Shown: positions 1-11,800 of the stretch, piece by piece
Numbering within the stretch: position 1 is the stretch's first letter
How the letters are laid out: every line of letters begins with the position of its first letter
Assembly (NCBI GenBank): GCA_948470475.1
Contig: OX419345.1
Span: 15,396,170-15,460,169, forward strand
Source of the DNA: Galaxea fascicularis
Taxonomy: Eukaryota > Cnidaria > Anthozoa > Scleractinia > Euphylliidae
DNA length: 64,000 nucleotides
Reading direction: 5' to 3'
Program-made: the position numbers and the translations under genes
The notes under the pieces: model-generated
The model's input: the letters and a program-made list of their open reading frames with translations, nothing else
Told to the model about the DNA's origin: nothing
Databases searched by the model: none

Positions 1-56
1 CTTTTTCCATGGCTTAGAATGGGAGTTGTACGCTCCTTGTGATGGGCTCCTGGCTT

Positions 57-430
57 TATTTATCACTACTTTTACTCGTCGTTAGAGTTAACCTTCCTAA
101 AAACGTTACAATAGCATACCACTGATAAAGAAATAAGTGAGCTTAAAAGAGTAGAATCATGCGCGCGCTAAATTTTTTCTGTTCTACTTTGATTGACAGC
201 TGATCATGGTGAATTTGATTGGCTGATCAGAGCGCGCGCAATTCTTCTCCTTTGTGATGTCACAATGAAAAATCTTTCACTCGAAAAGAGTTTTGCTACT
301 GATCAGACGTGTTTATAAACGCTCTTGATTTATCTTAGAAAAGAAAGCAGATAAACCCTTGAAATGGGTCAAATGTACAGCTCTTTTAAGTTAAAAAGAA
401 AACACAAAGCCGATCGCAAAAGGTTAGTGG
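57..430 (+). promoter_or_regulatory. Promoter and first exon, copy A (tandem duplicate)
   Basis: This block ends with a 59-nt coding exon (364-422) that starts MGQMYSSF and is followed by the donor gttagt. Upstream lie an inverted CCAAT box (ATTGG, 218-222) and a CRE-like TGATGTCA (255-262). The whole block is repeated at 981-1336 with scattered substitutions, so both the upstream DNA and the exon were duplicated. Copy A has the better-looking donor of the two. That it acts as a promoter is inferred from its position and from conservation between copies. Confidence 0.6.
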
Positions 431-3400
431 TTCTCTTAGCAAATAATAACCGATTTTTCCATTAAAAAGAGATAACCGGATCGAGACATTTCTGCGCGGT
501 GTTGCGTATTGTTGTTTCTAGCCTCTCTCTTGTCCCCCCTCTTACTGACTGTCAGAACTAAGCACTTGTTGGCTTCCGTTGTGATTGGATCAATTGATTC
601 CCAGATTCAACCGATGAAGCATAAGACAGAAATTAACTTTTCGCGCTTTGCGTAGGTCCAAAATTGATCTGATTTGGGTGCACGTGTTTCTTCTTGCCAC
701 TTGACATTCCGTTCAAGTTTTGCCAATTTACTTTCAAAACGATGGCCTCCCTTCATCCATGAAACGCTGCGCGCAAGGACGTAACAACATACATGCTCTG
801 ATGTTCTTCCTAATACCGACTTCCTTGGACTGATTTCTATCCTTGTATCTCAGATGTTTGAGAATCTTTTGACATTTCGAGAAAATACTTTCTGTTGTGA
901 ACACACTGTGAAACTGAAAGCATGGTGCGTACATTTGTACTCACAATTGCACACTTGCCAACAGATCACGAGTAAGCTGAATTTATCACTATTATTACTC
1001 GTCGTTAGATATCCAACAGCAAACCACTGATAAAGAAATAAGTGAGCTTGAAAGAGTAGAATCATGCGCGCGCTGAAGTTTTTTCTCTGCTTCTTTGATT
1101 GACAGCTGATCATAGTGAATCTGATTGGCTACTTAGAGCGCGCGCAATTCGTCTCCTTTGTGATGTCAAAATGGAAAATCTTTCACTCGAAAAGAGTTTT
1201 GCTACTGATCAGACGTGTTTTTTAACGCTCTTGATTAGTCTAAAATAAGAAAGCGGTTAAACTATTGAAATGGGTCAAATGTACAGCTCTTTTAAGTTAA
1301 AAAGAAAAGGCAAAGCCGATCGCAAAAGGTCAGCGAGTTTGTAAAGAAATAATAATTTTTTTCTTTTAAATTTAGATAACTGAATAGATTCTCGTAAATT
1401 TTTGTGCAAGTGATAAAAGCAAATGTGCGCAGTGACCAAAGTAGTTTAAGCTTCCGAGTTGGTCACTGCCACGGCCATAATTAATTGGCATGAACATGTG
1501 CACAGACATATAAAGAACAAAAAGAGTAAAGTGCAATAGGCTGTATATACTACATAATAAAAAATAAATTAATTAATAGTACTTAAGAATAAAAAACTAA
1601 CAGGCTATGGGCAGACTACATAAGAGACAGATTGAGCATTTAGAAGATATAGTTTGTATTGTTTATAAAAATGGTTGTCAGCTAGCGTTTTTAATTCTAA
1701 GGGAATAGATTCCCAGATTTTTGATCCTAGAAAAGAAAATATAGTTGCACCATAATTGTTACTTATACTTGGTCTATAAATATGTGAGCACCTTTGTCTT
1801 TACATTTTACCTCGGAATGAGGTTTTGTTTTTTGTTGTATTTCCCCTCCTTTTTTTCTGCCCTTATTGATATCATTACGGTAATTAACTTTGTGTAACTG
1901 CATAAGCAAGTTGAAAAGTGTTTCCACTCAGACTGTGAAAGTATAGATCTGTTATGAAAGGTGCGATATTCTCTCTTTCCAGTGAGCATTTATACTTCTT
2001 TTGTTTCACATAGGCGGCTGAGAGAGCGATTAGACCAAGCCATTGAGTACATTGCTCATCTTGAAGAGGAACAACGGCTTTTGAATGAGTAAGTTAATCT
2101 AATGTACTGTCTTTGTATTATCATTTGAGCTATAAACAGCACAGAAGACAGCAATTTAATCCTGCTCCCCTTCCTTGAAGGTTCCGTGGTGACGTCTGTG
2201 TTGAGATCAAAAGACAAAATATTGACTCATTTCCTGAGGATGCTCTAGTTACGATAAACTATTTTTCCGATAGCTTGAAATGCAAATATGACTTAAGCAT
2301 TAATACAAGTTGCATAATGCATTTCACCGATGCTGAAACGCATCTCGCAATCAGTTGCACAAAGTAGGAAACTGGTCTACTTTTCTTGCAACTCGTAAAT
2401 TACAATTCGCAAACTTTACAAGAAAGTTTTGTCCCGCATTTTTTTTGTTAGTCAAAAAACACAAACAGAGAAAGAGAAAAAAAATATCCGGTCATAGTAC
2501 AGTCCAAGAAACGAACACAAGGAGGTTACCGCTTGAATAAGCCCTCTATTTTTTTCTTTTAGGAATCTTCGAAAGCTTTACCAGTATTATCCAGTGTTAA
2601 GGTCAGAACCTAAAGACGAAATAGAACGCAGAGCCACTGAAATACAAGATCAAGTCCAAACTTTAGAGAGAAAGCTCTATCTTGAAGAGATTGCTCTCGA
2701 TGTTACAGAAGAAAGATGCGACTTTTTGGACACAAATTTAAGGTGAGAAAAATAAATGTAACTTAATCTATAAACTTCAGTAGTTTGGCTGCAAAAAGAA
2801 AGGACATGATAGGATACTAGTTGTCAGTAGCAATAACTGAACCAAACCATTAACGATTGTCTGCGAGCACCGATCGCCAACACATAACATAACTATTAAA
2901 AACAGAAAAAAGGTTCAGTTTTTCTTTTGGACCTAATGGATTGTTATATTAAGCTGTGAAAAGAAAGGATAGTAATTAAATCCAAGTATCAGAATGAACA
3001 GAGAAATAAGAAAAGGTTCTCTCGAAAGAATTGTGAATGTTCTCTTCCTCAGCTCACTTTTGAGGCCACAAATGCGGACATTTTTTTTATGTACGCATGT
3101 GAATAGCTTAGAAATCCACCAAGGGTAAGGGGTAAACCCTTCCACATGGATACTTTATTGAGTACTCCTAGGAGAGAACAGTCCAACCTCGTTCTCAGGG
3201 AAAAAGCCCTAGGAACGAGGTTGAGAACAGTCTACCCGATGACAGTATATACGTGGGTACTCCTGTTTACCGCGCATCTTTCCGCAGACGTGGTATTAAT
3301 AATAGTGAAGGAAACTATATATAGAAGACACTCGACAAAACGAACCTTAATCATTTTATTTCTTTGATTTTTCGCAGCCTCCTGCAACAGAATGAGGCTA

Positions 3401-3552
3401 CCCTTCAGTGGCAGTGTTCAAACGGTCAGAAAAACCTGGATATGTTGAGACTCAAACACGAGGCGTATCAGTTCAATCTGTATCAAAAAGCAAATCTGAT
3501 CGAGGAATGGACTGTTCGATCGCTCCCTAATCTATACTTTTCATCAATGTAA
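364..3552 (+). CDS. Small coiled-coil protein, unknown function, 162 aa
   Basis: Exons 364-422 (or the duplicate 1270-1328), 2014-2088, 2563-2742 and 3378-3552 join in frame to 162 residues and a stop. Every junction has GT/AG borders and matching phase. I do not recognise the family. The protein is highly charged and mostly helical in appearance, with heptad-like stretches around residues 20-50 and 60-110. No membrane segment or catalytic motif is visible. The N-terminus starts Met-Gly with Ser at position 6, followed by a basic run (KLKRK, RKRR), which fits the N-myristoylation pattern plus a polybasic patch; membrane attachment is therefore possible but only inferred. A polyadenylation signal AATAAA lies at 3679-3684, about 130 bases after the stop. 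The exon joins are sound; which first exon is used is unknown. Confidence 0.72.
981..1336 (+). promoter_or_regulatory. Promoter and first exon, copy B (tandem duplicate)
   Basis: This is the second copy of the block at 57-430. The CCAAT box (ATTGG, 1124-1128), the TGATGTCA element (1161-1168) and the 59-nt exon (1270-1328) are all kept. The encoded peptide differs from copy A at one residue that I can see (Gly for His at position 14). Its donor is gtcagc, weaker than in copy A. Either exon joins in frame to the exon at 2014, so they could serve as alternative first exons. Confidence 0.6.
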
Positions 3553-3678
3553 CTTGAGAAAACTGCGGAAGAGTTGAACATTTTCAAGTTTTAATGATTG
3601 AGAACTGACACCTCAGGCCTTTGTAGCTCATAGGGACCTTAGTAGAAAGTGACTGATAATTTAATTGGTCATATTAGT

Positions 3679-3684
3679 AATAAA
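3679..3684 (+). terminator. Polyadenylation signal AATAAA of the coiled-coil gene
   Basis: A canonical hexamer lies 127 bases after the stop codon of the coiled-coil gene, at the distance expected for a short 3' UTR. Confidence 0.5.
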
Positions 3685-3944
3685 TACATTTATTAAAATA
3701 GTTGTAAGATGTTTAGTGTCAGTGAACAGTGTATTAAAAAGAATGTTTATCGTCATCATCTGTTGTTGTGTCAAATATTGAGATGGTAAACATGGAAAAT
3801 GATCTCTTCAGAAATTTAGTTGTCAGTTTTGTCAATCGGAAATAGTCGTAGTAATCATCCCCTTGTACCTTTCGTTTAAAAACTTTGTTTATTAAAGCAG
3901 TTTTAAATTACACTAGTTTTCAGTTGAGCATCGTAAAACCAGAA

Positions 3945-4460
3945 TCAAAAGAAATTACTCTGGTCAATCACAAGCGAGGCAGACAGCCCAGTGAACCAAT
4001 CAGGATTTGAAGTAACTACAATGCAACCGGAGCCATAGCCGGGAAAACACTCGCGTGCAACTCGCGGTTGGTGTTGGTTCTCATTGGCTGAGACAATGGC
4101 AGGAGTTTGCCAACCAATCACAGAGCAAAGTGACGCATAACTAAAGCAAACGCTGGTTACTTTCGAGACGCAATTGAAAACCGCTCTCAGTATCCAAAGT
4201 AAATTGCGTTTGCTCTGGTTTTCCATAACTTTACTCAGTGCAATAACCTTTTTCTCGGGGAAACATTCACGCCACTTTTTCAACCAATGAGAAGTAAAAC
4301 CAATAACAACTGCTGCTTTAACACTCACGTTTTCACTCACAATGGTCACATGCAATGAATTGCTTCCCATTCTGTTTGGCTCACTGCGTTTTTTGCGTCT
4401 GTTGTGATTGGTCAGAGTTATTTTATTTATTTTGGTTTTAGCCTTACGACTGACACTCAA
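3945..4460. repeat. Probable repeat rich in CCAAT motifs
   Basis: An intergenic stretch carries at least five CCAAT or ATTGG pentamers in about 450 bases. It contains a 171-codon open frame on the minus strand that resembles no family I know and has no splice context. I read it as repeat-derived, not as a gene. Confidence 0.3.
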
Positions 4461-4467
4461 TCAGTAC

Positions 4468-4622
4468 TGTAGCAGCTCTCGTAAGGCTCTAAATTTCATT
4501 GGCAGGCATAGTGTAGCACCTCTATTGTTTTAGGCATAGGGTCCATTATTTGTATCGTTTGTTCTTTTGTTCACCAGAAGGGTAGCAAGCCAATCTCGTG
4601 AGACCTTACGAGAGCTGCTACA
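4468..4622. mobile_element. MITE-like element, 155 bp, perfect 19-bp terminal repeats
   Basis: The left end TGTAGCAGCTCTCGTAAGG is exactly repeated in inverted orientation at 4604-4622. No coding capacity is present. This is a non-autonomous DNA transposon by structure; the superfamily is not assigned. Confidence 0.65.
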
Positions 4623-4637
4623 TGACCCCACTCAATT

Positions 4638-4833
4638 GGCCATTCCCGAATTACCTCAGGTCTCTTTGTAAAAGCGAGTCTAGGTGCTCATCTTTTCATA
4701 TGTAAATCAATTTTCGTTCACACGCACATTAATAAACTCATTTTAATGAGAATGAAACTGATTGATTTGTTTATGAAAGGATGAGCACCTAGACTCGCTT
4801 TGAAAGAGGTCTGAGGTAATTCGGAAATGGCCT
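4638..4833. mobile_element. Fold-back MITE, family F copy 1
   Basis: The two halves are long inverted repeats (about 53 bp each) around a loop that contains TTTTCATATGTAAAT. The ends read GGCCATT(C/T)CCGA and are shared with elements at 28065-28222 and 29558-29714. There is no coding capacity. Confidence 0.7.
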
Positions 4834-4993
4834 ATTGAAAACCATTTTATACCGAGACACTTCGTATGTTTCTAGCTTAGAACCAGTTGCGAATTTGTTT
4901 GAGCCTCTTTATCAAAGGGAGGACTGGTGCACAAATTTGCTTTGATTTACATCGAAAGAAAAAAAAAATGCACACGAAGCTTTGCACCAGGAC

Positions 4994-5137
4994 TAGCCTG
5001 CTAGCAGGCTCTCTTCTAATTAATTCTCGCGCGACTCACTTTTTCCCGCTTCATTCCTCTCGCCGGCTCGCGGTCGCCGGTTTCGTCGGTGATGAGTCGC
5101 GCGAGAATTAATTAGTAGTGAGCCTGCTCGCAGGCTA
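4994..5137. mobile_element. Fold-back MITE with TAGCCTGC ends
   Basis: The left end TAGCCTGCTAGCAGGCT and right end AGCCTGCTCGCAGGCTA are inverted repeats. Inside them a second matched pair (TAATTAATTCTCGCGCGACTCA and its complement) follows. No open frame is present. It is a third inverted-repeat element within 700 bp. Confidence 0.65.
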
Positions 5138-5599
5138 CACAAGAACTGGCTATCTTGATGAACAACGGGCTAAACTCAAATCCGAAAATGGCAAATTGCT
5201 CTATCTTGAAACAATGGGAAACTGCGCATTAGTTACTATTCCTGGAATAGTTCGAGGTAACATTTAGAGTAACCATTTTTTGGCTTTTCGCTCTTCTTGT
5301 ACCGCAAACTTTGGAGGGTAAGCTCGAAGAACATTTGCGCAGAGGAATGAAAATTAGAGAAGCCCAAATGTTCACAGTTTGGGGGTGAGTAGAAGTTGGC
5401 GAGATGGCGTTCGTATAGTGCAATATATATTTCGCGTATATTTGTCCAATTCTCTAAGCTCTATTTCAGTAACCATTTTATGATTCAACGGTAACTCCAT
5501 CGACAGAACTCAAAACAAAACTCTTAGCCAGAAGGTAGTTTGCTGCCTTATAGATTCTGCAAGTGTTCATTGAAATGAGGCTTGGGCCATCTGTTCGAC

Positions 5600-5700
5600 G
5601 GCGTGCTGTGACGTCATTCAAGATGGCTTCCGGCCGGCTCCGTTGAAGTCACTGTGTTTACCTGAGCGGACAGCCCGCAAGCTGTTCGCCTTTAAACTTT
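5600..5700 (+). promoter_or_regulatory. PITPNM promoter: CRE, YY1-like and ETS-like sites
   Basis: A full CRE palindrome TGACGTCA lies at 5609-5616, followed directly by AAGATGGC (5620-5627, YY1-like) and CTTCCGG (5627-5633, reverse ETS core). This packed arrangement, about 180-200 bases before the start codon of PITPNM, is typical of broadly expressed TATA-less promoters. The function is inferred from motifs and position. Confidence 0.5.
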
Positions 5701-5809
5701 TTGTTTTCATGTGAGACCAACCTGTATGGCCTGTGTTCAATACAAGGCCTTCGAGAATTCCACGATTTGATCGGGAACTATTTTAGATCGCTGTTACTCG
5801 TGGAAAAAA

Positions 5810-8800
5810 ATGTTGATCAAAGAATACAGAATTCCGCTGCCTATGAGCGTAGAGGAATACCGAATAGCACAGTTATACATGATCCAGGTAACTTTAAGTA
5901 ATATTTATGCCCTGTACATTGCCTTCCGTACTATCTTTTCAACGATCTTAAATTCGTCGTCGCTCGCTGCAACTTCATTTGCGAACATGCGATCGCAAAT
6001 TGATGTTTGTTCATGTCAGAAGTTAGGTACCGTCGTTCTCTTTGCAACTAGCCGGTCAGAAGGCGATTTTTATTGTTAAGTTTGTACTTTCAGCGAATGA
6101 AATTTGTGGTTACGAACCGTTCCACCATTTGATAAAGACATGTCTTGTTTCTGAGGGTTAAGTTCGTTCGTCGCAATTTTGCTTAAAAGTAAACTTTACG
6201 CGAATCGACTTGCTTGGTTGTCTCTCGTGACAGCTATTGTATTTTCTCAACATCACAACAAACCGGTGGAATATTTCATCTCAGGTGAAAATTGCTTGTA
6301 GATGGGCCATAATGCGATTCAGAAAAAAGCTAGAATTAGGCGTCAGTTAAGTTCGAGAGTGTGGTCAGAAAGTCAGCGCTAAGTGGTCCTTATTGCTTTC
6401 TTTCTTGCTGTACAAATTGTATGTTTGCGGAGTTTTCCATAGTTCGTCAAATGGAAGTGAAATGTCCATTTGCATGCCAGTTGCATCGAGTGTGTGAGTC
6501 AGTGCGTGGGTGATCACACGAGTCATGTACGTGGGTTGAAGTCATGTTTTTCTTTGTTCTTTGAGTTCTAGTATCTACCATATGCAGGAGTGATTTTTTA
6601 ATAATGTTGTTAAGGCAGAAATGACACAAAAAGCCACGAGTTATGCGAATTTATGACATGAAAGGTTAGGATACAGATGGGGTGTCTTGGTTGGGATAGA
6701 CAACGAAAAACTTTCAAACTGAGAGAAAATGGTGTTTAATTAAATTATCTGCCTTCACTGTTCATGAATATTTCTGGTTTAATCACACAAAAATCCCTCC
6801 AGGTTGCATTAGACCTAAATTTAATTATATTCAAAATTTCAAGACATTTTATTCATCAAAAATAAAGAAAAAATCTATTTTTTTTGTTTCTTTTACAGAC
6901 CTTAAGTCATCTTTTTCCAGTTTAGCAGTATATTACAGTTTATAGCTGGGTGCTGTGTCAGAGTTCTTATTTTACCATCCTTTGCGACATGAAAATTAAT
7001 GCGCCTGTATCTTAGGACATTATAACATTTTCATGTTTGTGACTGTTGTGTTAGTTTTTTGTGGAAGCAAAATAGAAAATTCCCAAGTCAAGTTTTGTAC
7101 ATCAGCAATGTTAGCTCTGGATTGATCAAGTTTTCTAATCGGCTGATCAAAACCATAATATAGAAAAGTTTTGAAGATTCGTAAAAAGTTATTTTGTCTT
7201 CCTTGGTTATAATTTTGCAAACAGGTGAATAGGAAACTTAGGTTTTTAACCTTTAGTTTTATTTTCTTGGCAGTTTTTCAGATACCTACATGTTAATGCA
7301 ACATTAAAAACTCAAGTGTATTTCCTTACGATGTAGGTAAAGCTAAAATTACAATTTTTTTGTTGTGTGTGAAATTAAACTATTGAAATTACTTCTTATT
7401 ATTAAAAATTAAAAAATTTCTGTCTGTATGTAAATGGTAGGTTAAGTAGGATCTCTTTTAAAGCTTTGAGAAGTAAATCTGATTTAGATAAAAAAAAAAG
7501 CTGATTTCTTTTTTTTTCTGTCCAATTTCATAATGTACTTTGTAATGCAGTCATTTGTAAATTTAAGCATTATTAATTTTTAAAATCTAGCAGTGGCTCT
7601 AATGTAGTAATTCAAAGCAAAGATAGTGGCGATAAGAAAACAAAAAAATTGAAAAGACCAGCAAAACATTAAAGCATGACTCAAAGCTTTCATTTGAATA
7701 GTAACAGCTTGTTTTGGATAATTTTTAGCCAGACTAAAGATTTACAACCAGGTTCCTTATCATCAATAACAATCTCTATAAGAAGGTTCTGCTCAGTCAT
7801 TTTTGTTTGAGTGGTCATGATTTACTTGCAGAATTTTGTCCACACACTCTGTAGGTACAGTCACCTTGAAAAAAGAACCACCACTGCACAGTAACTATAA
7901 TTATGTTGATGATGACAGTAACATTGATAATATTGTTTATGATTGTGTGGAGTACAATGATAGTGGTGATGATGATGATGGTTTCAACAGTGGTGTTGAT
8001 AATGATGAGGAGGATCAGGAAGTTGCCGTGGAAAACTGTTTTTAAGGGTGTTTTACTTATGACACCCTTAATACCCAACTAACCTTCATAAGACCTTGAT
8101 GTGATGGGTGTGAAACTCTGCACGACATGTGGCTCAAAAACGCAATGACACTTCCATTCATAGTGATGGTGATGATGATTGGTGAAAATGCCATCTATTG
8201 ATGAGCAACTAAATTGTTATAAGAAGATGTTATTGATACCATTTTTGGTTCCTACCAGGAAGTTGTAACTTTTGGGTCTGCATATTGAACCCTGAAGTTT
8301 GTTGTCAGATTCAAATGAGAGTTGTTGAATACACTTACTTGCACGAATCTCATAATACCGTTCATTTTGGGGGGTTATTTGCATTAAAACAATGGGTATC
8401 CTGTTCACTGAAGCATGATACAGTCCCAAGAGTAAATAACTTGTATTGTTTTTATGTAAAGAACCCCCCAAAACCGATTGTATTATGGGATTGTGCAAGT
8501 TGTGAATGGTACTTTCCAGTGATGGGATTAATTTTATCCAGCTATCAATATCAAGTGAAGCTTACCGACTTTCACTTTCCAGTTGTGTGATTTGTCATTC
8601 TGTACAAAAGGTAGTTCTAAGTTTTGATTCTGTTAAATCCTGAAGTGTTAATTAGTATTCAGTTGATACATGTACAGGCAGCTTATGAGTGGTATGCCGG
8701 TACTTTTCTACAGTTGACAGAATGTGCTTCAAGGCAGCTCCACGTGTAATTGTGGGAACTTTCTATTTATTGTTTTTTTCTGTCAGTTAGCATGAGACAA

Positions 8801-11800
8801 TTGTTATTTTTAATGTGCTTGAAGACATTCTTTGCAAGGATTGTACAGGAGATGTACAGATTTACATGACAATATAAATACATGCATATGTATGCCTTTT
8901 ATGCTCTATCATAATTATAGAAAAAGAATAACCAAATCAAAACAATTTATTACAAGGAACAAATTTGTGAATCTGTGGATAAAATCATTAGGCATTAATC
9001 ATCAAAAGACAATGTTGTGGTGTGGAAGGTTGTGTTAACCTGTGTGGGTTGAAATTCCTGAAGTGTGACAATTCAGATGAAACCTACTGAGCTGGTGTTG
9101 TTTGTTTCTTAGCTTTGCTGCATAGTGTACTTATAACTTTTGATCAGTGGTTCTATTTTGTGTTGTTTTTCCAGTAGAAAACATTTTAAAGGTTTTCCTT
9201 TGAATTTTGGCAACATAACAGGTGGGGACAGCTAAACAATTCACACTGTGTGTAAACAGCTGTGAATGAAATCAGCTGTCATATCACAGCATAATGAATG
9301 TTGGAAATTATGACAGTAGATGTGTTTAAATATTTTTTCAATTTTGATTCCTGTATCCCAGGGTGAATTCCTTGGTTTTCGTTAATCTTATGGAATATCA
9401 GTGTGATGCACACAATATAACAATAATTTATTTCAATTATCATCTGATGACTAAGAAGCAAATGTAAGTGAAGGGACATTAAGGTAATATCAATGTTAAT
9501 TAGCTAATTCATGAGATAGGAGATCACAATATATAAGACTCGTCAATGAATAATTATTATTAAATGGTTCTATTTGTAGTTCAGTTAGACAGCTAAATAT
9601 GTATAATTTAGACATTTAAGTTTGGAATGGGTAAGAGGTAAATGCAAAGTGCTATCTACTTGCTTAGGAAGAGTTGTTTATTATCAAGATTAGATCTTTA
9701 ATATGAACTGTAATCTTGTTGTTTACTCTTATAATTTTACGTCTCATTGTGATTGCTTTCTGGTTCTTATAGCAAATGTTATTTGGATCTTCTATATGTG
9801 TTTCCAAATGTTTTCATTCATGGCTGCCACAGGGTTGTCAGAAAATTGAAGCATCATTAAAAATGCAAACTAAACAAAACTAAATTTGGTTTTAAAGAAT
9901 TGCTGAGCAGAGTGGCCAGGTAATATATTGGTGATCTATGTTGATTTCCCCAACAACCACCCACTTTTGACAAAAGCTGTTTAAAGATCTCAGTTATAAG
10001 GAATTTTGTATGAACATGACTTGGAATCTTTAGTCAAAATAAGTTTCTCAAGTTGTGGTCAGGCTCTTGGGTATAGACTATTCCAGGTTCCCACAGAATT
10101 CTTGTAAATTCTGTGAATTGACTTTGCAGGGATGGAGGTACTCCTCAAAATTTTTAGTGGGTGTGTTGCCTGATTCTTCCTATTTCAGTCCCAAATATGC
10201 CATTCTCTATTTTCCTGGCCTCTTAAAATCCATACCCATTTAAGACCTAGCATATTAGGTTTGGCATAAATGCCAAATTCAAGAGAATTGAATGTCAACA
10301 AAAGAACTGGTAAAAATTTGGTTTGCATGATATTTGTTGGAACTTCCTTTCTTCCATACAACTCAACCCAATAACCCAGTAACCTGTTTTCAGTCAACTC
10401 TGGCTCCAAAACTGTACCCTTAAGGGTGGCATGACAGCTCTACACACTGTCATTCCTGCATATGGGTTATCTGAGGGGTGTACATGTTGTGGTTTAAATT
10501 TTTTCCTGGTTAAAAATTTTTTGAACCAGTTTTATTTTTATTTTCCTTTGTTTCAGATTATGGTTACGAATTTGACACAAAGTTTTGACATAAAGGAAAA
10601 TAAAAACTAAGCTGGTTCAAAAATTTTGAAACCAAAAGCAAATTTAAACTAGAACATGCATGACCACCTCTACTCTTTCCCTGACTAAGAAGTTGGCAAA
10701 TTTTTGTTTATTAATTTGGCTTTCACTTGCTTTCAGAAAAAGAGTCGGCTGGATAGTATAGGCGAAGGAAGTGGAGTAGAAATTCTTGAAAACACTCCTT
10801 ACACAGATGGACCAGGCGGCAGTGGACAGTACACCAAGAAAATTTACCATATTGGCAGTCATTTACCTGGGTGGTTGAAAGCAATTCTACCCAAGGCTGC
10901 ACTGCGAGTAGAGGAGGAAGCTTGGAATGCATACCCATACACCAAGATGAGGACGACATGTCCCTTTGTAGAGAAATTTTTTGTTGATGTTGAGACTTAT
11001 TACTACCCTGATGCAGGACAGCAGGTATAGGATATTATATTTTAGTAAAATCCAACTAGTGGTCTATTATCAATGCTGCGTTCTGATTGGTTGAGCTACT
11101 AGTAGGCTATTTGTTATAGCCCACTAGTAGCGAAAAGCGCCGACTTTGAAAACCAAAACAATGGCGGCTGAATCGCATTTTGCTGAAGTTTCGGACAAGT
11201 ATTTGAGCTTATTATTACATAAATCTATACCAAAATCTAAAAAGAAGTCAACTAAATAGGGAATGAAGATATTTAACGGTAGGAATGCACAAAACAAATT
11301 TGAACTGTTGACAAATGTTACCGTAAATTTGGCTCCTTTTGCAACTACTATTTCTATTGTCTTTGTTTTGGCAGCAGTTAGTAAGAGGAGTCTCATTTGA
11401 GTGGAAGTTATTAATGCTGAGAGGTCAGATGGAGTACGACAGCTGTCAAGATTAACTATTTATTAGTACTCACACTTGTCTCCTACTAACTTGTGGAGGC
11501 AGGATGGCTGAGTGGTTTAGGGTGCTGGATTTCAATGCGGTGACCCGGGTTCAAATCCTGCTCTGGCCACTAGCTGATGTTGTTCTGGGTAAGAGCCTGG
11601 TTCAACTCCTTGGTCATCCTTGTAAATAGCCAACTGGTTTGCCTCCCGCCAGTTGGGATTCTTATCATGTTAAGTTTATTTGAATTATTTGTTTCTTTGG
11701 ATTTAAGTGGAGTGCCTGTAAACTACCTTGGATAGCTAAGTGCACTTTCCACCATAAACACAGTATTTTACTTGTAATTCTTTACAATAAAGATGCTTTT

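Noticed and set aside
3945..4460. 171-codon minus-strand open frame
   Set aside because: No recognisable domain, no splice or promoter context, and the region looks like a CCAAT-rich dispersed repeat.
5142..5268. Open segment reading YLDEQRAKLKSENGK, similar in style to a coiled coil
   Set aside because: Short, next to a MITE, with no clear acceptor or donor; may be repeat-derived.
7815..8078. Overlapping open frames on both strands
   Set aside because: Caused by GAT/ATC-rich low-complexity sequence inside PITPNM intron 1.
11505..11570. Candidate tRNA gene
   Set aside because: A and B boxes are present but the acceptor stem does not pair and a SINE body follows.
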